The notes under the pieces are model-generated. The model searched no databases. It was not told the DNA's origin and was given only the letters and a program-made list of their open reading frames with translations. The translations under genes were made by a program, and so were the position numbers. A DNA stretch of 64,000 bases from Acanthaster planci (taxonomy: Eukaryota > Echinodermata > Asteroidea > Valvatida > Acanthasteridae): contig NW_019091423.1 in assembly GCF_001949145.1 (NCBI RefSeq), positions 234,669-298,668 on the forward strand. The letters are read 5' to 3'. Shown piece by piece: positions 10,701 through 22,600 of the stretch (its first letter is position 1; each line of letters opens with the position of its first letter).

Positions 10701-12881
10701 AAAGGTACCAATGTTAAACTGGTATAAGATTAGCTCCAGAAACTTTACAGCACGTGCCATTTTGCCACATGCCATCAGGACACAAAACACCCGAGACTTA
10801 TATAATTTCCCGGTAACAAAAAAAAAAAAAAATAATGATGGCAACACTCTGAGCTTAAAGAAACTTGAATTCACAAATCAGTCTAAGATGTCTGAACGTT
10901 CACTAAACTGAATGTAAAAAAATGATAAATGTGGTGAACCTACACTGTTCATCCTGTGATGGGTCAAGTTTGTTCGTTTCACAAAACGGCATCTCCTTCA
11001 GTTTCGAGTCCTTTTTCTATTCCATTTTTCTATTTTTTTTCACTTTCAAATCCCTGCAGCTCATCACAGGCTAAATAGTATTTGAAAATTTGATGAGCAA
11101 TACATACGTGGACTGAGCGGTACAGTCTCCCGTGCTTTTACGAGCACGTGCACACTGTCATGTCACGTACTTTCATCAATAGTTCTGCCTTCACAAAGAT
11201 AACGTACATACGTTTAATTGTGCTTTTTCTTGAAAATCCTGACCGCAAATTCCCCGCAGAAAATCCCGAGTGTACATAATGTGCGATCGCTTTTCCGGCT
11301 GTTGCGAAATCACGAATCGTGAAGCTATTACGGTAGTTCTAAACGGATACGCTAGGAAAAACATGGTCGTTACGGGACCAACAAAACTTTGAGGGAACAA
11401 AAAAATTTTGTTGGACGAACGTTTGACGGAGTGTTTCCCATACACACGCAGCCGTCACCGCATGGCGCCAGCGGAGTAAACCGCCAACCGTTTTAGCCGG
11501 TGACTGGACCACCAGTTACTACCCTTCCGGTAATGTAAGCAGTCCCTCACAGTAAGTGACCTAGCTACATGTACTAATACAAACACTCCTCCACGACTTC
11601 TTGCGGGGAAATGATTCACTCTCCCTACAATTTTTAACGAGATTTGAGATGACTCCTTAAAGCGCACGCAAGTGTCGAGGGCTTCCTTTCCCGCCATATT
11701 GACATGTCTATCTCTCTTAGTCATGTTCGCTGCAGTGTAGTTTCAGCGCCCGTTTCAATAGAATGAACTATGTTGTACCCTCAACAAAATTCATTGTTCC
11801 CTCAAAACAAATTTGCCAATATCCCCTTAAACCGCCACAAACTTGCGCAATAGGATTTCGCGGTACTTGAACACACTGGAAATCCCCCGTTGCGAAATCT
11901 AAAGTGATTTAGCATAACTGAGATCTGCATCAATGCATTTCTATCCAACAGAAATTACGAAATGCAGGCAGAATGAACAAATCAAAACTTGTTTCTCATT
12001 AGCAGGACACACCATTCACTACACCATGTTGGATCATCATTTTTAGGGAACTGGGACGGGGTAAAATGAACAGGACACAATTGGGCACGCTGCGAAAACT
12101 TCTGCCTTAGCAGTTAACAACCAGGCAGAGAAGTAAACAAACACGGCAACAGCCACCCGCCCAATTCCAGAAGGCTGCTATTATTTATGACCAAGTTGAG
12201 GACTTCAAAAGTACATGGGCTGTGAAAATTCTAAGCCAAAAATAGGAAGTACAAATGTAAAGACAACACATGATGCGGAAATATCGACAATGCCAGGTTA
12301 TTCACATGACCCGTTTTAAATTCTTAGAGTACAAACATGCGATTACATGTATCGAAGCATTTGACGATTTGCTAGAGCCAAACACAGATCGCAGGCGACG
12401 AACATACATGTACAAGTAATTATTTCTTTTTTCTCTTGTTCACTATAATGTAGCAAACTTTGTCAACATGAAACTGAATGGAAATCGGCACTGGCTGTGA
12501 AAGAAGAAAAAATTGACGGTGCGTATTAAAAACTTGCCAGTGTTTCCCTTTAGAGGTCTGCGATCACGTCAATTTAAATATGTAAAAAAAATCTGAGCCC
12601 ACCTAATGAAGTTTATTTGTAATAATTCAACATCATTAGTCAGTGAGAAGCCTGGTCCAATGAAAGTACAATCTCAACAATTCGAACGATTCAAACTGCA
12701 AAATGGGTGATGAAACCAGCAAGATTTTTGGTAAACCAGAAGTCCACGAATGAGTTGTACATGTAGATGCAATGAATTTCTGGGTGTAGACTGGGAACAG
12801 TAAATTAATCGCCGCGTGGATAAGGGAATGGATGAGTGTGCTTGTGAGTCATGTCAAAAGTGCACTGCACCTCACCTCTTT

Positions 12882-12901
12882 GGTGTGTGTGTGTGTGTGT
12901 G
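12882..12901 (+). repeat. (GT)n microsatellite
   Basis: About nine GT repeats in a row, flanked by TTTG and GGGAG. Confidence 0.9.
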
Positions 12902-13334
12902 GGAGATTACATCAGTCCGCTGTTATGCGTGAAGAATTGCAACATGGCATGTTTTTTCACTCCTGCTTTTATTAGGTGCTTGGAATAAATTTACCACATA
13001 CGCCTACATAAAATTTGATGACACTGACAGTGAGCTACAAGCAATACTGCATTATTTCTAAATAACACACACAGGCAACTTTGTTCAATGCACATACAGT
13101 ATCTGATTAGGCAATACACAGACATCACGTGAAAATAACCAACGGAATCAAAGGGCAGGATGATGATGGCTGTTGAAACGGTCAAAGTTCAGTCAGAATA
13201 GCTTTATACTTAAGGCACGCGTAACTACATTTAGAAAGTTAAAAATTTGCTCACGATGTGTCTTCCACCTCAATACATGGAGCATTATAAAAGGTTGTTG
13301 CTGTTAAGCCCTCATGACATCCCAAATCCAATAT

Positions 13335-13400
13335 TATTCAATTCATTTATTTTGTTGCGCTAGCAAAGTCAAAAACAAAAAATACAGACAAAATTAAGGC
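13335..13400 (-). mobile_element. Possible LINE 3' tail, minus strand
   Basis: Read on the minus strand, this is a T-rich stretch followed by AATAAATGAATTGAAT. It resembles the AAATAAATG..GAATTGAATTGAA tail that ends the LINE at 62545. There is no coding part next to it. It could equally be an ordinary AT-rich 3' end with a polyadenylation signal. Confidence 0.25.
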
Positions 13401-16400
13401 AAAACTGGCACAACATGGAAGGTGTAAAAATGCATTTAATATTCAAACAAGGAAAATAAAACCTGGTACATTTGGTGCGTAAACATATTTATAAGATGTC
13501 ACCAGTTTTAATACACACATAATAACGCAACAAGTCAAATACACCAGGAAAGGATGGGAGAATAGTGCATCTGGATACATTTCAGTATGGAAAGGTCAAT
13601 GAGATACGGTCACAGTATCAAATGTACATCTACAATGCAGAATATGGCCCTCTTACACAGGAATCTTACCCTCGCATTGGCTACCTGTCTTGCTTCTGAA
13701 GCCAGAGTATCACTACATCCCCAGCCACGGCAGGTCACCACTCTGACCGCGCACTGACCCCAGCGTTCTCTCAGCCGACCTGCTGGAAAACTGGACTACA
13801 CTATCCCCTCCCAAACAATTTATGCACTCATATAAATGTGACTGATCGAACCACCTCAACATGACATTTAGTGTGTTTCTACATAGAATACTTTCTATAC
13901 GCGGTAAATAAATGACAATTCCAATTCCAAGCCTTGCCAAATCAACTTACACTTGCAATAAAGAAAACAATAATTTAAAAACATACATAATATCACATTA
14001 CGGTCCTCAATGTTGGACAGCGTTGAAATCACTCTGACACGGAAAATAATTGGTACATGAAATTTGCAAATTATTCCTTGGGCTGCAGTTGGCATTTACT
14101 TACGGTTTCCCGTGAGAAGAGGAAGCCACCTACACACTTGATAAATAAAAAAAATACACATACAAAAAGAACGAAATACATGTATATCCAGAGAAGCATA
14201 AAATGTAAATTAGAATCCCAGATTTGACATGATTTCAAGGTAACAATCAATTAAAAAAAGGCAAAGTGGACTGACGATGATTATCAATGATAAGGATAAA
14301 ACCAGTTTATAAATATGCAAATAGAAAAAAAAACCACCTTCAAATGCGATGTTACATGGTATAAGCCCTTTGATTCAGAGAATGCCACATACTAACAATG
14401 CCATTTTGGTCAATCCATACTTAATTAATCACAGAGAATGCAGTACACTTGATCAACAATGTCATCTAGGTCATTCCAATATCTGGTTTCCATTTCATAC
14501 CATCCTACCGTTTCTCTGGTTGCTTTCCTGGCATCCTTTGCCTCCTGTTTTAACAGACAAAGCACTCAAAGCACATGGCAAACTTAACGTGATCATTAAA
14601 AGTTTAAGGTATCTGCAAAACACGACAGAAAAATATCCCACCCCTTCCCTACGTCATGCTATATACAATAAAACCTCCGCATAGGCATGATCAATTGTAA
14701 TACCAAGACACAAGAAAAAAATTAACAATAAACGTAATTCAATCAATTTTAAACATGAAAATGAATGCTATCTAAGTTGACCAAGTAAAACTTACATTCA
14801 GAAAAATATTTACTACATTTAAGAGCATTTCTAAGCATGTCTATACACAGGTCTCTTGACAAAAATGGTTAATTTCTTGGAGTATCGTTACCAACCCAGC
14901 ACTAATAGTGTCTCTGCATAAAACTACAGGGACTGAAGATCTTCCATCTGGTAGACTATCATGCACATCTCCTGAAGACTGCATCAGTAGACTGGTGACG
15001 GTGCTCTGGTGACGTCACTAAACCAAAACCCCAATATATTCAACAATGTGTGTACAATCAACAGTTTGCAAAATGAGAGATGGAAACCTCCAAACTGCCA
15101 TCCACTTCAGAACATCAATCAATGCATTCATTCAAAGCAATGCAACAAGTGGCAAAACCTTTCAAATGGCAAATTTTCAGAGAGGAGGCATAGGTGGTTG
15201 GAAACATGCTACATGTATTTATTACCCTCTGGTCGTTCATTTTTGAGCACAGTGGCCACGGAATGCACTATACAGAAGAAATGGGTGGGTCTGCGGAATT
15301 CTTCTTGGCCACTTGAGAGACGACTACTCAATTTTACTCTGAAAGCTTCATGCATGTGCCTCTCACCCAACTTCTCTCTCGTAACAAGTTACAAAATCAG
15401 ACAATGCATCATCTTCGCATTCAAACTAATCATGGAATTTTTTGGTTTTCTGTTTTTCAACTAAAACGCATGCTTCAATCCAACGACAGCAGTGAATTTC
15501 CTCAATAACATTACCTTATCTTTTTCTGACATTTTGGAATCAGGTGGTATTTTTTTTCTTTGTACAATGCACAGAACATGTATTGGGATTTGGTGAATAC
15601 ATTTTTTTTGTCAGAGACGACCAAAACAGCAATTTTTTTTTGGATAAAGCACTGGATGTGGAAGGGTAATTCAGTTGACAATTCTGAGCCTGTGGGGAAA
15701 AAACAGCAGGGGAAAACAAGAAAAGTACACAGAGCGTTGTATATCAATAGAACACCAATGGCCCCCGTCTGTTGGAAGGAGTTTCACAACGACGGGGTTT
15801 TTCAGATAAAATTAGAATTACGTCATAAGGACAGACAGGACACGGACAATGCAGAGGGCAAAACTATGATGAATAATGGGTTAGTCCAAGATTACAATGC
15901 ACATTCAAAACCTGCACAGAGTTGAACCATAGTGCAAATTAGACAATCAAAAACATGAAAAATGTTTCACCAAATAACCAAAAAAATAAAGATAATGTGC
16001 ACCAATGATATAGACCAAAGTGGCCAGTAAACCTTCATAATCATAGAAAAAATACATGAAAGAATGACAACATCAGCATGAACTTCTACAATCAAACGCT
16101 ACATTATTAACATTGCAAATGGTTTCAAAAAGTGTATTTCCTGCAAGGAAAAAGGAGAATATTGCGACAACTCTCAAATCCTCAGAGTCGACAAATGAAA
16201 CAAGCTGCTAGAAATTACAGTTGTAGAGAACCATTCATGAAAATGCACATCATCCAAATGTTTGACAAAAAGAGTGAGGAAACCACACAAGGAAATAGTG
16301 GACAATCATCAATGAAAACTTAGTTTGATGAAGAAATCAAATCACAAAATCATCTTGAGTGAGGACTGAAACATTTTGCCCGAGGAGCAATTCACAACAA

Positions 16401-16674
16401 GCAGTCACTAATTAATGCTGTAATATACACTTTTTAAATGCCAAGTATTTTCCCAACAACAGCAACAGATATGACCAAAAAACAAAAAAAACAAAAAAAA
16501 AAAACAAAAATCACCATGGCACAAAAGACGTATTAAATAAAACAACGAGAGATGCAGATCAAAGTAAGAAGGCATGAATTGGTCAAGTGGGCGAAGGGAG
16601 GATGGAATATATCACCACAGTGTAAAACATCCTTACCTGGTAACCTCTTGTCAAAGGTTAGAAAACTGTGCATA

Positions 16675-16695
16675 TTACTGGGGGTAGCCGGTAGC
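16675..16695 (-). CDS. FUBP1: FUBP-type gene, inferred terminal coding exon 19
   Basis: After a strong acceptor (GTCTTTCTTACCTGCAG) the phase-0 frame reads ATGYPQ then stop TAA at 16677-16675. The very short coding content with a good polypyrimidine tract fits a terminal exon. A further donor (TTACCAG|GTAAGG) follows at 16636, 38 bases after the stop, so there may be a 3'UTR intron. The assignment is inferred; the alternative end is the read-through of exon 18. Confidence 0.5.
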   Translation of the reverse strand, partial: ATGYPQ

Positions 16696-19600
16696 CTGCA
16701 GGTAAGAAAGACAAACCATTTTCTGGATGTCATTTGCATATTCGCAGTGTGGGATGATATTCACAATGCAATCTCCCCATCGGACAATTTGTTGGACTGG
16801 CTGTCAGGCAACAGGCCAGTGCCCAGTTCAGCATGCAATTTCATGAAAGTTGGCATAACCTTGTAGATTGTGTAAGCTTTTAACTGCACATCTGCGAAGG
16901 CGCCATTGCATTTACAATCCATTTCATAAAGATTTGAATAATTGCACAAAATAGCAAGTACTTCAAAAATCTTGAACAATCTTGCACTGCATTTATAATC
17001 CATTTCATAAAGATTTGAATAATTGCACAACATAGCATATACATGTATTTCAAAAAACTTGAACAATGATCACAGCTTTTATGACAGCCCCTCATGAATG
17101 ATCATGTTTACTGTCACTGAAAAGTTGCTAAATAGGATCTGCCTACTCTTGTCGGCCGGGAAATCTCAAAGTTCTCTCAAAGGCAGACAAGAATTTCATT
17201 ACTCTTCTAAAGACTTTTTTTTTCATTTTAGTACCACTGTTGGCAAGCTGACCAATAATGAGCTTTCAGATGATTCTAATTATCAGAAAAATTGTCCCTA
17301 TTCCATTTGCTTGTGGAAACTTTAATTTCATTTCAACTTTTCAATTTCAGGGGCCCTATTTGGGCATTTGAGATAATCGCTCAAAATTACATCATTGGTT
17401 GCAAGATTTGATTTGCGGTCTTGCTCACTGCCTATTAAAGTGCCATGACTATCTGTTTCCTCAAATCTGGCACAGGTGGAGTTATACCACTGTGGTAACT
17501 TTTGTAACATCTGCTGCTGGACAATCACAATGATTAATATTCCCAAACTGTGATTATTCCTGGTTTCAAGTTTTCTGCTGTCATGGTATAGTAGTGTACT
17601 TTACACGGACAAGCTACTGTAGCGTGGGGCATAAGTCCACCCTATATACTTATACTTCTCAAATCTGTGGAAGCTGGAGACTTGGGCCATGGGTAACTCT
17701 TGTAAAATATGTCATGCATGTTTGGTGACAAACTTGACAAATCAGGAGCTTTCATTGCCTTGATATTGATTTTGGGTGCAATTGGCCAATGGTTACATGA
17801 GTTCTGATCCAGTTGATCATAAAGCTACCCAAAGTCAGCTCAGAACTCAAATCACGAGTCACTTTATGCATATCACTCAAGGGATGAGTGATGCTGAATG
17901 GTTGAGAGGAATCACTGTCAGTTTGGGTATTCAAGTCACACAAAGTGACTCGCGATGGACTCATGATCACTTGATAATACCTGTGCTAGTTGCTAGAAAT
18001 GACACGATCCTTTTTAATTTTTTGTACCTGCTGATTAGGCTGCTGGCCAGGCTGGCCGGCAGGTGGCGCCTGCCCCTGCTGCCCCTGCTGTGAGGCATAC
18101 ATCGCCTGCTGCTGTCGGAAGTACTCTGCCCAGGCTGCACTGTAGTCTGGCTGGGCACCGCCTTGCTGTGTACCCCCTTGCGCCCTCATTGCCTCTGCTG
18201 GAAAAGTGGGGAGGGTGGAGTTGAGGTATTGGGGAGAGGAAAAAACAAAAAAAAAGTTTCCTGCTGTGAACCAAGTTTGCAGGGAAAAAAGTGGGGGTGA
18301 GCCTTTGCGTTTGGTGGAGGAATGTTGGAATTTCGTAACGGAGTGCTGTAATGATGTTCTTTGGACAGTAACTGAACCCAATATCATGGCGCTATTAAAG
18401 GAAACAATTCTCGGCCAATACAGCCTCCATCCATTTCACTTTAGCATTGACATCCAGGACATGAATTGTGTTTAAGCTTGGCATAATGTTTCTGCTGCTT
18501 GTTTAACCACTTCCCTCTGGCTGGAGTTTGATCATGCAGGACGCGCTGGTGGTCAATTTTCCGTTTTCAAAATTCATCAAAAATTCTTATCTTCATTTAC
18601 TGGATGCATACACCCACATGCATGACCGTCTGGTGGCTGGTCTAATCTCACAACCTCCATTGATGCGCGAGCATTGCAGCCGTGCCTGCTGCCTAGTAAA
18701 GAGCCCCCATTGTACGATATCGCATAATTTCCTGTCTTCCAGAAATTGGCCCAGTGTGTTGCTGGATGGCAGTATTGTCTTTACTAATGCGGCCAGATTC
18801 CACGAGCATGCAGCAGTATTGTATCGCTCATTGCTGGAGTGCTGGAGGACTTTTGTCCCCACTGGTAATCTGCTGGCGCTGGCAGTGGCAAAAAATGGTA
18901 CTGTTTTGAAACAATGACAGATTACCTCCCCTAATGCCAGCACTCTCTGCTGACAGCATATGAACCTTGATTGGCAAGTCCCAGCAGCTCGTCTTTTGTA
19001 ACGAGTTCGGTCTTTTGTTGCAAGACCCAGTTCTTTAGTTCTGATTTCAGGCACCTCGGCCATGAAACACGGCACCATGTCTCCGGTACCAGGCTCCCCG
19101 GCGGCAAGTAGTTAATGCCCATCTGGCTTAATAATGCTATCACTGACGGCCTGCTCAGAATCTCCTCGATTGGTGGTCACGCCAGCGTGACGTAACACAG
19201 TGGCTGGTCTAAGCAAACTGAATCAGCAAATCCACCACATGGTTTTCGGCTTGCTGGCTTATTTCAAGGTCCGTCGCTATTCACCATCCCAACACCAGTG
19301 TATCTCAACCACATTACTGTCGAGACTGGGAGCACTTCTTAAACAAAAACAAGTCATCACCTGGGCCAAGCGTGATCTTAATCTTCCACCTAACTGCGAA
19401 TGAGACCACTCTAACCATTCTGCTGGAGACCCACACAGGGAATAAGGACAAGCTGCAAACACAGGACTTCGACATCATCGACCACATCTCATACAAGCTC
19501 TATGGTATCTACTTTGACCTTTGACCTAAACCTTGTCTTTTTCTTTGTGATTCTTATCTTATTCTATCTGGGGACCTCAACTGGTGAATGGAGCAGGAAA

Positions 19601-22600
19601 CGGATACCTCTGTCATGACGTACCACAGGGATCGGAGCTTGCTGTAGCTCTCTTCAACTTATGCACTGACGATCTACCTCAGACGGCTTCAGACAAGCAA
19701 TCTAAAAGTGCCTTAGGGATTGCTGGAGTCTCTTAAAGTGCGTGAAAATATACTTGAGGCAGACCTGTCTACTCCAGTATGTGAAAATAGACGATGAACC
19801 TGACGATGAACCAGCTAAAGACTGCCTGTTGACTCTGTAACTTGGCGAACAGATTGGCAAAATGGAGCTTGGATCAAGCTGGATTTTTTTTTTCTTTTGT
19901 AATTTCATACCAACTTCCTCAACAGATCAAAACCAATTTGTCTCCACCACTGCAAACCTTCTATTGCATTCAAACTTCCTTTCAGGTGGTAGAGGCCCAC
20001 ATAAAAGCTAAAAGAAAAATTTAATGACTAAATTCCCTTGCAATTATAACATCGCTGTATCAAGTTTTTTGTCCCAACAGATAGTATTAGGCAACATATG
20101 AGATGGCTCTTTTACATCAAAATGCTGTTAACTGAGGAAGTCAGCTTTAAGCTAAGCAGTGAGAGAAAACTACAAGCAATTCCTGGGCTTTTCCTGCTGA
20201 CACTGAGGTACTAAAAACCTGGCAACTATGAAACAAAGCCTGGCGAAGCACAGCAGCATGTGCAGTATACAAGTAAGCTTTGCGGCACTGACATGAGATG
20301 GACAAGGACAAGCAAGGACACATTCATTCTGACATCACAGTTCACCTGCTTGCATTGGGGGGAAGGGGAAAAAAAAAAAGGATTTTCCCAGGATATACCT
20401 ACCTTGTTGCCTGTAGTATTCTGCCCACTGGCTTGAATAGTCTGGTTGGCCTGCCTGGGTCTGGGTTTGCCCTAGTATGGAAAGCAACACAAGCAAAATA
20501 CACAGGGTGGACCCCCATTATCTGGATCTGGGCACCGTTTTACTGTCTCCCATTGGTTTCTCACCACCCCTCTGTCTGCATTGGCTAGTGTATACCACAA
20601 GTGATGAGCTACTGAATGTTATACGCAATGGCCATATTGGTCTTGGCCACTGACTTTGGGCTGATGGTTACCTTCCACAGACTATGGGGCACCAGACTAT
20701 TGCTGACAAAGCAATGTGTCAGAACATGTTTTGTCCAATAACTCCACACGGCTGATGTGCACTAAAAAAATTGGTCACTTGATGAACTGCCAATGTGACA
20801 GTGAGGTGGTGTTTTGAGGTGAAAATCATTTTTGACTTTTGTTTTGGGGGGGAGAAATTGAGATGTAGTCCAGCTCTGAGTCCTTTCAAGGGCAGCATTG
20901 GTTAGTGCAGATCTGTCGACAGCACCCTCCCATCTTGGAAACTGTCATGTGCAAATATAAGCAAACAAGGATACTCATCCTGCTATTTTTTGGCTCTAAG
21001 TTACCCCTATGGTCTAAATGCCATCTGAGTGGTTAAATGTGAGAAGCTTAGCCTCAGTCAACTTGACAGGTTTCCAATATGGATCAAAGTCAATCTGGCC
21101 ACAGGTCTGCAGCGAACCAGGACATTATGGGATAGCTGATGAGATGTCGCTCAAGGCTCCTGACTGCTAGAGACAGAAGCCGTGACTTGGCGTGGGAACA
21201 TAGGGGCCGGTGGGGGAGAGTGTCGCTACCTTGTGACTGTGTGGCCGTGGGCTGGCTGCCGGTGGCTGACTGCGGGGTGCTGGTGGCAGCAGCCTGTGGC
21301 TGCATGGCCTGCCCAGGCTGCTGCTGCTGGTAGTACTGTTGCTGCTGCTGGTAGAAGGCCTGCCATGCTGCCTCGTTGCTCTTAGCCTGGTCCTGGCCCG
21401 GCTGTTGAGACCAGAAAATCTCTGTTTAAAACATTTGTACTGCAGCCTATGAGAGACAGGTGTATATTACAACCAACTCTCAAACTGGAATGCACAATTG
21501 TCACATTGTGACCAGATGCCATGTTCTTTGAGAATCATGCATGTCACCAGGTCTTCCAATCACATGCCGGTTGTGAAGAGCAAGAACACCTTGCTCCATC
21601 TCGACCTCTGAACAACCAAGGCCTGGCTCGCAACGTTTACTGTAGCATTCATTCGACACCCACCACCCATGGAGGAAGTGGGTGTTGGGCTCTAACTGAA
21701 TGCAAAGGAGCAACTGTCCGTACAAACCGGTAACCAAACAGTGTCATCCCTGTTCCTCGGTTACGCATCTTTGATGACACAAGAGGACGCAGACACCATT
21801 TTCTTCTCAAAATATTAATTAAGCAACCACACAAAACAACCAACGGGGAGTTTTCAACAAGGTATTATGTCTCAAACTATCCACTCTGAGCAAGTAGGGC
21901 ATGTTTTTACGTGGAAACGATTGTCTTTGGTGGGAACGTGTCCAGGTTTACGTGCATTTGCGTCAGAGCAAGCTGAGTGTGCGCAATCAATTTATATTGG
22001 AATGTATGGTCTTCGCATGTGTGCCGGGCACCTGTGCGAGCCCAGTTGAAAACCTTCCAATGTCCCTCCTTTGCCAATGAGGGTGTGTGTGAACTCGGGG
22101 CCGATTCAGATACAATTTAGCATTTACCAAAAAAAACCAAACCCAACTACTTAAGTCCTTGCACATGTAACAGGGTCACTACGCCCAGAAGTTTCCATTC
22201 TGTTTTTCAATCAATGTACTATTCCTTGTGTGATTACGGGTTTAACTTATGGATTAGCAACTTTTTGGGCTCCAATTTTCTCACAGGTAGGGATGAGTCA
22301 ATTCGAAGAGTTCACTATTCGAATATTCAATTCGACTGAATGACTGATTATTCGGTCGTACTGACCGGCAGACTGTTGATGAAGAAACCTTATACAAAAT
22401 CAGTTACACGCAATTGTCGTTATAATCACTATAATAGCTCCTCACTTCTAGGAGTATCCCCAGCCACGATTTAAGAGACGAACAAAACTTCTTGCCCTCT
22501 TGAAAATTTCTATTCCTTTTAAATTCTGTAATAAATAACTTACTTTTCGAATCATTGTATTTGTCGCTTTTCATTTGAATCTGCTTCAAACGAGCGTCCA

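Larger units (their letters stand above)
10700..16630. other. Gene-free stretch downstream of the FUBP-type gene
   Basis: No reading frame here has a recognisable domain. The stretch is AT-rich and lies immediately 3' of the inferred terminal exon of the minus-strand gene, so part of it could be 3'UTR or further alternative 3' exons. Minus-strand AATAAA motifs occur at several places, for example near 12610, 12968 and 13345, but none can be chosen as the polyadenylation signal from sequence alone. Confidence 0.45.

Noticed and set aside
11455-11724. 89-codon minus-strand frame with CAATATGGCGG near its start
   Set aside because: The YY1-like motif and ATG are suggestive, but the protein has no recognisable domain or splice context.
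15009-15925. Two plus-strand frames of 121-151 codons
   Set aside because: No domain, AT-rich random-looking composition, and lying in the presumed 3' flank of the minus-strand gene.
17806-17972. Possible foldback around CGAGTCACTTT and AAAGTGACTCG
   Set aside because: The outer arms match for only about 11 bases and the inner pairing (ATCACTCA/TGAGTGAT) for about 8. Too imperfect to call an element.
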